Of a DNA stretch of 64,000 nt, positions 21,436 through 32,051 are shown piece after piece. The notes below the pieces were generated by a model. The model had not been told where the DNA came from, made no database searches, and was given only the letters and a program-made list of their open reading frames with translations. Position 1 is the first letter of the stretch. Every line of letters starts with the position of its first letter. Origin of the DNA: Nemania diffusa. Taxonomy: Eukaryota; Ascomycota; Sordariomycetes; Xylariales; Xylariaceae. The position numbers and the translations under genes are program-made. The stretch is from contig JBBPUQ010000006.1 of the NCBI GenBank assembly GCA_038501195.1, forward strand, positions 744,001 to 808,000. Reading direction: 5' to 3'.

Positions 21436-22326
21436 CTATAAGGCCATATGCATGCCTGAAGACAATACTACTGCTATTATTATCATGAGAATTGGCATTC
21501 TGATGGACTCGCTGTTGTTATCAGGGGTAGGTAAGCTCGTAGCGCCGGTCATGCTCGGTAGAGCGGTGCTGGAGCCGACCACGACAAACACCGTTGTCGT
21601 AGACTTGTCTTCTGTCCCCGTCGACTGGCCCACGTCCTCCGAAGAGGTACTTGACCCCACCACCACGAACACCGTCGTCGTGGATTGGCCATCCGCGGTT
21701 GTAGTAGGCGAGAGAGAGGAAGTAGACGACCCGCCTACTGCTGATATGCAGTTGCCAACGCAATATGGCGCCGCGACATAGTTGAATGTTAGAATGCCAT
21801 CTGACGGATCATTGCTACCCTCGTCGACGAAGTGGATCGGCACGCTTCCGCAGGTGGTGCACTTGTGCTCGAGAAGAGCATCCATCAGGGGGCGAATCTG
21901 GCTCAAACTCAGGGTCGCGCCATCAGCCATATACTGCGGAAAGAGGCAGATACCACCTTCACCGAGGGATCCTGTCAAGCCGATGCTCCCGCCGAGGCCA
22001 TCTAGTTCGAAGCCGACTTCGATCGTTATCTGTTGCGATTGCGAGACGCAGATGACGTGGTCGCCGCTCTCGTAGCTCGTTGACAATGGCGCTGACGATG
22101 CGTAGACGGCGTCGCGGAGCAGTTGTATAATGGACACGTCCGCTGTCGATGAGTGTTAATCCTTGTAGTGATGAATAGCGAGGAGGTTGCGGGGTTTCTT
22201 GCCGACATTGTTCCATGACGCCCGGGGGCATAGGCCTGAGCCTCGACAGTTGATGCCTAAAGACAAGGCGAAATTCACGTAGAAGCTCAGCATGTATATG
22301 CTGTGCTTAGTGGCTAGCGTTGTCAT
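21436..22326 (-). CDS. KP4-like secreted protein with Ser/Thr-rich, GPI-type C-terminus; in-frame TAA
   Basis: Resembles the KP4 killer-protein family (small Cys-rich secreted proteins; the Ustilago virus KP4 inhibits calcium channels, and fungal chromosomal copies are often antagonistic). From ATG 22326 there is a hydrophobic leader, then LGINCRGSGLC, the family's N-terminal signature. Further on, GICLFPQY, CTTCGSVP and LTFNYVAAPYCVGNC match its later blocks. After it come two near-identical copies of QSTTTVFVVVGSST-type sequence and a hydrophobic C-terminal 18 residues, as in GPI-anchored wall proteins. An in-frame TAA lies at 22156-22158 (codon 57), between the first and second blocks. No GT-AG intron removing it keeps phase, so it may be a nonsense mutation or an intron I missed. 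Treat as a damaged or mis-modelled gene. Confidence 0.72.
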
Positions 22327-22684
22327 GGCTGATGATGCCCCTTCTTATGTGCCTTTTTGAATAAGAGAGGAAATAGCTAGGTCTCGATTTTTCCTCGCAT
22401 GTTCCCAGGATTGTAGAAATTAAAAGAAATACACTTTTCAGATTTGGCTGATTGATCGATGTATTGATCTAGTCTTCTGACTGACTAGTCACGCTGTGGC
22501 TTCGCTTCAGCTGAGCACCAACCCTGTAGAAAAGCAATTTGCTACCCTATCGCTGTGCAGTAAACGAATCCTTCCTTCGCCGTAGTTAGTTAGATAGAAA
22601 AATATTATAGGCGTATAGCAAAATACCCATCTTTCATAATATTATTTACCAGCTTAAAACAAAAGGTGGTTAAATTCTACGCTG
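22327..22684. promoter_or_regulatory. 5' flank of the KP4-like gene
   Basis: No ORF or RNA gene. It should hold the promoter of the minus-strand KP4-like gene and runs into the TIR element at 22,685. Confidence 0.4.
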
Positions 22685-23291
22685 CGTTATAACCAGCGCT
22701 ACCTACAGGTAAAGTAATTATTTGACTGACTGTTAATTAATTGACCTAATCTAGTCCAAATAATCGTTTTAAAATTGATTGCAAGTAAAGTAATAATTTT
22801 TTACCTGACTTGTTACTTATTAATTACTTTCAATTAATTTTTTTATTTTTTTAAAATATTTTTTGTTGTTTTTTTAGTAAAAATAAAACTTTCTTTTTTT
22901 AGGTAAGCTAAGTAGCACTTTATTTTTAAACCTACTTATTTAGCTATATATACAGCTATATACTAAGCTATTTACTAGCTACTTATTTAACTACTAATTT
23001 AGCTACTTATATCTATTTAGTTTATATTTTACTATTTTATTTATTTTATTTACTATTTTATTTATTACTTTATTTATTTATTTATTTATACTTATTTATA
23101 CCTACTTATTTTTTACAATCTGTACGCTTTATATATATTGCTTAAGTTATTTAGTTAATTAACTTGATTAATCTAGTTAATAAATTCAAACAAGTTAGTT
23201 AAACAAGCGTTTTTTGCAATCAATTCAAGTAAAACAAGTTAAGAGGCTATTATTTGACTGACTTTACCTGTGGGTAGCGCTGGTTATAACG
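22685..23291. mobile_element. AT-rich TIR element (MITE-like), about 0.6 kb
   Basis: The left end CGTTATAACCAGCGCTACC (22685-22703) is repeated in reverse complement at the right end (to 23291), and the match continues as YACAGGTAAAGT. If TA is the duplicated target (TA-TAACCAGCGC...), it is a Tc1/mariner-type non-autonomous element. The interior is very AT-rich with TTTATTTA runs and looks RIP-degraded; no transposase ORF. It lies directly against P450 relic B. Confidence 0.8.
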
Positions 23292-24005
23292 TCTAATCAT
23301 TAGGCCTGCCAAAACAGGATCTTGATCTCGAAAGGCTAACTGAAAAGTCCATCAGTGTCAATGGCCTTGGCAGCGAATACTTTCCATGTCCTCGATAAGC
23401 TTGACATCTAAGCTCAGCTGAATGCTGACCTGGTCGAGGCCATACCAGATTCCAGCTAAATCCTACCGTGCGACGATCTCGAGAAGCCACCGTAGTTATT
23501 TCCGAACCCAAATCTTCACAGCGCCGTTGTACTACATGTCGACCGGAGTACATAGCTCAACCGTGACCCTTGGGTAACTAGCGGTTTGCCTATAAGCCTA
23601 CATCTAAGCTACGGCCAGGTGCAGCGCCTCCCGCGCGTCAACCGTCCTGGAGCATTGAAGTACGGGGATACACAGATCCCGCCTGGCGTCATCGTCGGCA
23701 TGGAGGCGTACTCCATGCACACAAACGAGGCCGCCTTCCCTGACGCGCTCGAGTTCAAGACATAGCGATGGCTCGGCGGCCCGAAGCCCCCCGGAACGCG
23801 CGCACTCCCTATCGCAGTACCTTGTCCCGTCTAGCAAGGGCTCGCGGGCGTGCGTAGGCATACACCTCGCCTACATAGAGCTCACCACGGCGCTGGCGAC
23901 AATCTAGCGCCAGTACGAGCTCGAGTTGTTCGATACTGATCGTAGCGACGTCGATTTATGCCTCGATATGTCTATGCCGAAGCGGGGGAGCAGGGGTGTG
24001 CTTGC
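23292..24005 (+). pseudogene. Cytochrome P450 relic B, I-helix to C-terminus
   Basis: Starts immediately after the TIR element. Translation in shifting frames gives SISVNGLG (I-helix with the AGQET part deleted), FHVLDKLDI, LVEAIPDSS, then HRRHGGVLHAHK-type remains and the haem-binding region SSKGSRACVGIHLAY with the ligand Cys at 23851-23853. The terminal ELELFDTDRSDVDLCLD and PKRGSRGVL blocks follow. The haem motif Phe is replaced by Ser, and several stops and frameshifts are present. Not functional. The I-helix overlap shows it is a second copy, not just the tail of relic A. Confidence 0.78.
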
Positions 24006-24971
24006 GCTGCGAAGTCGCTAAGCTTAGGTAATCTTCATTATGTAAGGGAAGGGTGACGTAACGGCCGTCATTCGTTAGCGATTTATAAATTTGACGAGAA
24101 GGGCGAGAACAGAGCATGGCAACCAAAGATGAATTGCAGTATTCTTTTTTAAATTGTATCGTATTGTTTAATATTTCCTTCTTGTTTCATAAATTGGAAA
24201 TAGCTATGCGTTTTCACAACACACTCCCTTAGCTCATTTTTTTACGTGACATCGCTCTAAGCATCTATAGTTATTCACCTGTAGGACCTTAAATCTGAAG
24301 TTTGTTACTACTTTAGGAAATACTTTAAATGTCCTATAGAATTTAAACTGAGCAGAGAGCCTACATTTGGGAATTTTAAAAAGAGTACTAACAACTCTTT
24401 ACTATCATCGTCGTTCCGATATAGGTTGCCTTGTTACTTCATTCGTCAACAGATTTTGGACGGCCTTCAATAATCAATCAAGGAGCAATGCCTCGAATTG
24501 AATTGGATGTTGAATGTTTCTTGGCAAGTATTATTCGTTGCAGGATCGTGGCTTGGTATCGTGCATCTGCTCGGAGCTCTCTCACATGACTACTCTTATT
24601 ATGTCGCAATCTATATGGTCAGAAATTGGACATGACCCGGTAAGACATATTACCACAACCAATGGGATATCACCAGAAATTGGACAGAAGCTCTAGGTGG
24701 AGGTAATGCATGTGGCTTTGCCTGGCGAATAAGAGATGCAGGCAGATTTTGGACAACCAGCCTCAAGGCGATTGAGATCAGAGTGGGGGTTTACAAACAG
24801 AGGCGTCAAGCAGCTGGTATGGATATATTTAATCCGAGGCTCGATTCACTCTCTGTCCAACCACTTTCAGTTTTTCTTCTCCGTCCAGTCCCTTCCCTGC
24901 TTTACCGCTCTCATAGCTATTAACCCAACGACACACACTACACTTTCCTACGCTTTCAACACGCTGCCAGA
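24006..24971. promoter_or_regulatory. Intergenic region and likely promoter of the Clr5-ankyrin gene
   Basis: No supported gene. Pyrimidine-rich sequence at about 24,865-24,900 just before the ATG at 24,972 is typical of fungal 5' leaders. The 13-base string AGAAATTGGACA occurs twice (about 24,618 and 24,674). Confidence 0.45.
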
Positions 24972-27900
24972 ATGCCTCCTCTTAGGCGTGGTGACTTGCA
25001 TAACGATATGTGGGCACAGAACGAGCCCACGTTCCGAAGGCTATATCAAACGGAGCGCCATACCCTTAAGCAGGTGAAGAACATCATGGAGCGGGAACAT
25101 GGATTTCCAATCACACCGTCAGTAATCACCGCTTAGCCGTCCAAGCCGATAACATGTAGCTAACGTTTCATTCGTGCATGAAAGCCTACCCATCTATGAG
25201 TCGAAGCTGCGCGATATCCTGGGTTTGCGAAAGAAGATGAAGAATGAGGACTGGCGTCCAATATATCAGCATTACATAAACAGCGGCAAAAGGCATACTG
25301 CTCTATACCTCAACGGCACACGAATACAGTGGAACAAAGCTTGGAAGGAGATTCGACGCTCGCACGCTCGGGACTTTGTCAATGGTAAGAGTTTGTCCTA
25401 CCCAGAAAATGTTCTTTCTACTTTTTATACCATGCATCGTAATAGAACCTCTTTGCCTCTTCGCTAACACTCGGATTAGATCAACTCATGGCCCTTCCCG
25501 CTTACGTGATGATGCGAAGTCCCTCGCCAGTCCAAGTTTCCCATAAGTTGCCTTCCGAATACTATATACAAATGCCATGGCATCTAAGTGATGCCATTGA
25601 AGCTCCCTCTAGCTCGGCCGTTTCTCTTGCTACTGCCGCATCAGCTTTCACATTGCAACTCCAAAGCATCCCCTCTAATTTGCTTAGAATAAACATAATT
25701 AGTAAGTTGAGCAACTAGCTTTGATGAGCGTTCCCTCCTGACAAGGTGACGTGAAGGTGCTTTCCAGCAGCTCGTAAGGAAGCCCCACATCGACATCCCT
25801 GAGTCCAATCGCGGCGATCTTTCCCTACGTGAGTCATCAAAGTCGAGCATTACATACAATACACCGCTCCAAGTTTCAATTAGTTCCGCTGGCTCCAACA
25901 ATGCGGACATCAACTTAGATATTGACCGCCTATCTAATGCCTTGTATCGACTCGCAAACCGCGACGTGCGCTGGCCCAAACCCGGCGAACCGTTAGAGGA
26001 GGCCTTCGAGGTGATCCTCAATCGGACGTCAAAGGATACTCTCATAAAGTTATTAGAGAGTGACTCTCCGATAGTCCAAGCGGCGACTGAAATGTTGATC
26101 AATTTATATGAGTATTTAGGTCAAGAAACCGGCTTTTTAAGGTTCGTTAATGCTGTGGTCTCCTTGCACCCGGAATGGACAGGCCAAGACCAATACCTCA
26201 TGTTCGCTGCAGAATTTGGTCACGTAGACCTGTGTCGACGACTCCTGCTGCATGCGCAGACTAACATGGCCCCCAATGATCAACGGGACTGCATGTGGGC
26301 AATGACGACGGCGATGCAAAATGGCCACATTGAATGTGCGAAAGTACTAGTTCGAAGACTAACTAGTATCTATGCTACGTCATTCCAACTACAAGACAGC
26401 ATTGCCGCCGATGCATTCTTGACATTCATACTTCAAGTTGTGGATGACTACAACCGAAAGATTATTTTAAATCCCGAAGAATACTCTGCGACTCGATATA
26501 TCGCCACCGTACAGCACATCTTGGACCTCTTTTTTGAAGCTGGTGCTGACCTCGATATGAGGATAGGACGTGATAAATGGTATCGCAAACTTCGAGTCCA
26601 AACACGCAGAGAATATACAGAATATCTACCACTCGAATTGCTTCCGACGATCTTGGAATATTTGTTTATGACAAGTCTCGACATCTTCTCTATCCTGGCT
26701 AGTCGGAGTGTTCAGTTCAAGACCAAGATTAATCGCGCCGGTATTTACCTCTCGGCAAGAGATGGTCTCCCATCTCTGCTTGAATATCTACGATCTCACC
26801 CCTCACACACACTTGGCGAGCAAGACGCGCTCTTGGATGCATTTCTCGTGGAATTATTCATTTGGGTCAGGCAATGGAGACCCCAAGACTTTCAGGTCAT
26901 TCGAACCCTTCTCGACTATGATCCAGGAATTCATGAGCTGCGTGCAGCGCTGGATGTCTCGGTCATGCTACGTCGTATCGTGGAGACTTCTGCGCAGCAA
27001 GGCATACACCCAGAAGTCCCATATATTCTACACATTTTGATTCAAAAAGGCGCAATAATAACCGCCAAAGCGATAGCAGCAGGCGTAGGAAAAAGGAGCA
27101 GCGACGTTTTCAGCCTTCTCTCCTGTTACGGCGCTGACTTCAAAAAAGATGGCGCGCCGGCTCTGGCATCCGCTGCGATACGAGGCAACTACGATGCGGT
27201 GAATTGGTTGCTCGAGGAAGGGGGGGTCGATATCAATGGTGTACTTTCCTGGAAAGGGGAAGAGGTGACTATCATTGCATATGTGTATGCGAATACCTCC
27301 ATTACGATTAATAATATGTTAATATATAGACAGTATGCTTGCTACGCTTAATCATACCCACTTCAATTACGCAATGATCGAAAACTTGCTCATCCGGAAT
27401 GCCTTGCCTAGGAGGGCCCTCAGAGACCCTGATCCGCTTCAGTTTCTGCTACTACTCATCAGTGTCGCCTTGTTCAGGTCAGAAGAAGATGTATTTTCTA
27501 AAATCAAGAGCCTTCTAAGCACTAGAACCATCAAAGATTATATAACGGAGTTCAAACCGCCCATACTAAAGGCATGCTTAAACAGCAGCAATAGTGTGGA
27601 AGGGGAAAGACGTTGGGCTTTTTTAGAGCATCTAATAGTGCACTTCGGACTTCATATTGCTGAGGACGGCTTGCTCCCTGCACTAATATACCACCACGCC
27701 CCATCCCATTTAATTCAAATGGCCTTTGACAGTGGCGTAGACGTCAATGCATACTCCGGCGCAATGGATGTCGATAGATATTTCCACGGCTTGCCAGAAA
27801 TAACGCCATTACAAGCTGCCACAATGTCTCATTCTTTCGATCTAGCAAAGGCTCTGATACGAATGGGCGCAGACGTCAATTCCCCTGCCAAGGGGGGAGG

Positions 27901-28465
27901 GGGCCGGACGGCTCTCCAGGCTGCTTGCGAGATTAACTCTCTGACGGCGAAGGAGCGTAATGACAAGTTAGCTGTCGTCAAACTTTTAATTACGAATGGT
28001 GCCGAGGTCAATGCTCCTCCCTCTCCTGGTGGAGCGACGGCATTTCAAATCGCGGCGCAGACAGGGGACTTTGCAGTTGCTCTCCTACTGCTGAACAGCG
28101 GAGCCGATATCAATGCTCCTCCCGCGCGCCATGGTAAGTGCGCACTGGATGCAGCTGCATATTATGGTAAAATTGATATGGTGCATTTTCTTCTGGGCTT
28201 AGGAGCTCTCAGCTACGATCAAGGAATTTCCGGATACCGGGGGGCAATTCGTCTTGCCACAAAAGATATGAACGAGGCAGTCGCGGATATAATCCGGAAA
28301 TATGCTATACAAAACGGCAAAAGTGGCGAGGAACTTTATGTTCCTTTTAAATTATGGGAGGAAAGTGCTTTGGAGCACAGCAGTGGCAAAGATGGCCCCG
28401 GTGAGGAAGGTGACACAGTTACCGAAACCCCGAGTGTGTGGGAGCAGTGTCAGATAGACTTTTAA
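24972..28465 (+). CDS. Clr5-domain ankyrin-repeat protein
   Basis: Large protein with an N-terminal Clr5 domain (a fungal domain named from fission yeast Clr5) and C-terminal ankyrin repeats. Five exons close in phase: 24972-25117, 25185-25384, 25480-25701, 25757-27284 and 27334-28465, giving 1075 residues. Clr5 begins at about residue 13 (MWAQNEPTFRRLYQTERHTL) and continues across intron 1 (donor GTCAGT, branch GCTAAC) into YESKLRDILGLRKKMKNEDW. The linker is Ser-rich. The middle 500 residues look helical and ankyrin-like but diverged. Clear ankyrin repeats occur near 854-989 (TPLQAATMSHSFDLAKALIR, GADVNSP, GAEVNAPP, GADINAPP). It may act as a nuclear or signalling scaffold; target unknown. 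No stops or frameshifts. Confidence 0.88.
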
Positions 28466-28752
28466 TGTATTAGTCTGCTTGTCCGTTTTTGCAATGAGAA
28501 AATAGATACGACTCATATTTAATACGATGTGGCGTAAGAGTAGCCCAATGGCGCAGTTAAATCTATGAATCGGTAAATAAATCACCCAATTGCCCAAGTT
28601 AATACCATCCGGTGTAATATTCGTATCAATGTTGAAGGTTCCGATTTCTGATTCCTCCATTTGGCCCCACATGGCTCATATGACTCACCCTTTCTCTCTA
28701 GTCAGAAGCTTCCTTCCTGGGCCTACTTTGTCACTTGGTTCAAAGCTTGAGG
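28466..28752. other. 3' flank of the Clr5-ankyrin gene
   Basis: No gene seen. It should contain the transcript end of the upstream gene and leads into a foldback element. Confidence 0.4.
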
Positions 28753-28918
28753 TATCCCTTTAAGTGCCATTCGCGCACCGCGACTTTGTAGTGCCCAGTT
28801 TTATTTATATACACCCAATAAGCGTATAAAGGCATGCTCGGATAATTGTTTTATTGGGTGTATATATATAAAACTGGGGAACACAAGTCGCGGTGCGCAA
28901 ATGGCACTTAAAGGGATA
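28753..28918. mobile_element. Foldback (MITE-like) element, 166 bp, TA-flanked
   Basis: The two halves are near-perfect inverted repeats of about 70 bp (outer ends TATCCCTTTAAGTGCCAT and ATGGCACTTAAAGGGATA; inner ends CACCCAATAA and TTATTGGGTG) with a loop of about 30 bases. TA dinucleotides at both ends suit Tc1/mariner-type integration. It would form a long hairpin as DNA or RNA. Confidence 0.9.
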
Positions 28919-29239
28919 AGCTACTTGCTCTGGATATCACCTCTACTTGATACGTACTTTATTCCCTGATGCTTGATCTGCCTCCCCTCTTCTAGCCGTT
29001 CCTTTCATTTCCATTTGTATTTTATAATTAGAGGAATCGTGTTTCGCCGCGAGCTCGGGCCAGGCCAAAAGCTACTTTGTGCGTGGGGCTGATCACGAGC
29101 GTTAGAACCTTTTAGTGAACATGAACTAAGTACTCAGAGGGTTTATAGAAGAACTAGGAATCCACTTCAGAAATGGTTTGGTAGATTCGTTATAGTTGCC
29201 CTATCTGGTTGAACGCCAAGCGGAAATAAAGTGTATCTA
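28919..29239. other. Spacer between the foldback element and the LINE relic
   Basis: About 320 bp in which I see no ORF, RNA gene or repeat. Confidence 0.4.
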
Positions 29240-30230
29240 ACAACACAGGCCAACCCTGTTCCTCTTCTTGAAGGCAGACTTAGTATAACGACGAATCAAT
29301 GTGCATAGAGCAGCTATAGCCTTTATCGACGACTTCAACACTTGGGTCACAATGGCCACAGCACAGACTAAACCGGAAGGCATAGAAGCAATCATAAGTA
29401 GCGCCATAGAATAGGGGAGGAGTGGAGTAACTTTCGAAGCTCCCTTTTCCTCACAAGGACTACAAGAAAGACCTTCACCGATTTATAAACCAGGGACATT
29501 GATCTAATGTCACGTACAAGAGTACGATCGAGCTTAGTAAGTAGAATTGAACCAGTGTAACTAAAACGATCCTAAAAGGTGTATTGAAGTGAGGCCTGCC
29601 GAGTATTCTAGTTACTCTGGCTTCCTGATTCTCAGGCTCTATATATACACATACGCTCCTAGTAGACACCGAGATCGGGCTCGGTGCTTTGTACCCGAGC
29701 CCCGATCTCGTGATCGCTTCTGCTCGCCCGCAATAGTAAGCGCCCGCAATAAGTAGTAATTTTAACAAGTGGTATTGTAGGCAGTGGAGAAGCTTCCGCA
29801 GAAGCCTCTTTTCAAGCTCTTTTATTAAGTAAGCTCACCTGGGTGGATCCTATGACCCGACCCTTTGGGCTCGCCCCACTAAATCCACTTATACTGTCAC
29901 ATCTAAATATAGGTGCACATCAAGATCCTTAAAGTAATTATGGACACCAAGCTCAAATACAAAGAACATCTAGCAAGAATAGCCTCTAGAGGACTAGAGG
30001 CGGTACTAGAGCTAAAGCGGCTCAAAGGTTATCACCAACCACAGGCCAACAGCTTTTCATAGCCAAAGTCGCCTTGATAGTTGACTATGCTTCTAATATC
30101 TGGATGCACAAGCATAGGTATCAGCCGGCCATACCTATCAATAGGATCTAGAAGATAGGAGCACAAGCGATAGTGGGAATGTTTATGGCGTTGGCTGTAA
30201 GGTCTTCCCGATGAAGTAGTTTCGAGTGTT
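29240..30230 (+). mobile_element. Non-LTR retrotransposon (Tad/I-like LINE) reverse-transcriptase relic
   Basis: Translation gives LFLFLKADLV, a stop where Gln is expected (CAA to TAA, RIP-type), then AIAFIDDFNTWVT containing the RT catalytic FIDD (29,322-29,333). GRSGVTFEA follows. After the inserted LTR (29,508-29,901) it resumes with KILKVIMDTKLKYKEHLARI, then RGLEAVLELKRL and VDYASNIWMH, then GAQAIVG. Frameshifts and stops are frequent; only the palm-thumb part remains. Confidence 0.8.
29508..29901. mobile_element. Solo LTR (394 bp) inserted in the LINE relic
   Basis: Begins TGTCACG and ends CTGTCACA (TG...CA), flanked by a perfect 5-bp duplication TCTAA at 29503-29507 and 29902-29906. 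It interrupts the LINE reading frame at the point where homology stops and resumes. No internal retrotransposon sequence remains. Confidence 0.85.
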
Positions 30231-30350
30231 GGGGTGTGTAAAGACGAGAAGACGTGCAATTTGAGGTAGGGTCGAAAGTAATGGCTAAATTCCTATTGAG
30301 TGTACATGATAGAGAATTCGTGTTGGCCGATCGACCGCCAGTTGCAGCCG

Positions 30351-30960
30351 TCAAAACTGCCTTGCAAAGTTGGTATTCGATCTGTGATCCAGTATAACCG
30401 TCTTGCTAGCCTTATTCCCAGTCCACGACAAGATTTGCCCCCTTCCTAATGCTAAGTCGGTCTTCGAGAGAGAGTACAAGGCGTGGCTATTGTAGGTGTA
30501 GTTTGTTACCATCTTAGTCTTTCCGTTGGGCTGCTGGACCTGGGTAGACACTTTGTCTATGTAGATGTGTACGACTTGCTGCTTTTTGTTGACGGTCTGG
30601 ACTGCAGTCTTGACTCGCACCGTCGTGCGATTGTTTGCATCGCTTTTGCTTGTATGCAGCGAGTTCTTACCGGCCCTTGGACGTTACTACTTGTTTGTGC
30701 ATACTGGAGAGATGAGACGAACAGATTAATCAAATATTTACTAGATTTCCATGGTCGTGAAATTGGCAAAATCTGCTTCCGCTGCCGCACTCTGGCACGC
30801 TGTAAGGTTGCCGTTTGCCAGTTCCGTGTTACGTGGCTGGCTTCCCACGCGCCAACTGGCAGCCGGTGCCGTTGTATAGGTGCGGTAGGGGTATTTGGAG
30901 TGAGTAATCCAAGGATATCGACTGAATTTTCTTCTCCCGCTTCAGAGAGACTTTGTTATC
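30351..30960 (-). pseudogene. Possible uncharacterised gene or gene relic
   Basis: The 3' exon (30351 to about 30,660) encodes a hydrophilic Lys/Thr/Gln-rich stretch that reads like real protein: TTVRVKTAVQTV, VVHIYIDKVSTQVQQ, YNSHALYSLSKTDLAL. Upstream, the minus strand has further protein-like pieces (NTELANGNLTACQSAAAEAD) in other frames with GT/AG sites between, but I could not build a full model with a start codon. No family recognised. An opposing open frame on the plus strand (30483-30968) is probably a shadow. Confidence 0.3.
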
Positions 30961-31594
30961 TCTCTTAGGTCTTCACAATCCTGGCGAGTGACCAGGCTGG
31001 TAGGACCCCTTTATCCCCGCTGGGCGGCGTCTTTACACAGCGGGTCTAGAATTTGTTTAGTTAGAGAGGGGGCACTTGGCACCCCCCTGAGATACGTATT
31101 TATCTATAAGCCTACGTTGGGTGACTTAGTTGAACCACGGAGAGAGGAGCTCAGAATGAGGTGCTGAGGGGCTAAGGGCAAAGTGATTGTTGCGGGCGGT
31201 GAAAGGTGCAGAGAGCTGGATGCAAAATATATGAGGCACACCTCGAGACCGGCAGGCTCGGAGCCGGCCCGAAGCATGCCGTGAGGCTGCTGGGTATGCA
31301 CCTTCCTCCGTGGGCCTAGCCGGTCGCGTCCCCTTGTCCGGTCGGGCCCCGTCGCTGCCGCTCGTGTATATCTTGTTTGTCCACCAAGGTCCATGATGCA
31401 TCGCGGATCAGCTCTGCAGCTGCAGCTCGCTGCTGTAGATCAGCGATCAGCATTTTCCGGAGGTATTTTCCCAACCTTTCGAGATCCCTTCTAGTTGGCT
31501 GTAGTGTCTCACTCGGGTAGCCGTCGACGTAGGCCCTCTATATTTCCTCTTTGAGCGGGAGAAAATCGTCGGTCGAGTCCTAAAGTATGTATTG
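30961..31594. other. Intergenic stretch, unassigned
   Basis: Minus-strand frames of 90-96 codons at about 31,104-31,401 overlap one another and lack recognisable motifs. I see no supported gene; the region may be eroded transposon sequence leading into the dispersed repeat. Confidence 0.4.
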
Positions 31595-31830
31595 CTAACA
31601 GAGTGTCAGGGGATATGGTCCAGAGTGAAGATAGGTCACGCAAGCACAAGCAGTTAGGTAGCAACTAGGTAGTAATATGGGGTTAGGGCTCTATATCCTT
31701 GATTCCTGAGTCCTCTTTCCAGAATGGGGGAGGACTCTACTCCTTCTATAATAGTAGTAATTGATACAGATACCCCTAGGTGTCCTACAGGCTACAGCGA
31801 CCTAGTTGCGACTTTATCGCCTGACACAGA
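31595..31830. repeat. Dispersed repeat, copy 2
   Basis: Degenerate, collinear copy of 16,795-17,020, differing mainly by C/T and G/A transitions (for example CAGCTGGGT-type versus CAACTAGGT-type sites). No coding continuation of the gasdermin-like gene is visible next to this copy. Confidence 0.8.
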
Positions 31831-32051
31831 GGCTACGTATGCTACCCATCTAGGGTAAGATGTTGTAAGGTTCGGTGTGATAAGAGTTTTGCCGAGATCT
31901 GAAGCTTGTCCTGGGTTTATAACTGCGAACTGCGGCCCGATCACCGATACAGGCGTTTGCGAGCTACACAGCGGATTGTGGCTAGCTACCTAGTCCTGGC
32001 TATTGCCGTGGGCAGCACAGAATGGTAACCGGGGAATGATAAAAGAAATAG
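31831..32051. other. 3' flank of the phosphatase gene
   Basis: No ORF or repeat seen; expected to hold the transcript end of the minus-strand phosphatase gene. Confidence 0.4.

Noticed and set aside
17324..24005. A secondary-metabolite cluster (SDR plus P450 plus transcription factor)
   Set aside because: The P450s and the regulator are broken and there is no backbone synthase, so a working cluster is not supported.
31104..31401. Two overlapping minus-strand ORFs of 91-96 codons
   Set aside because: No recognisable motif, no splice context and atypical composition; probably chance.
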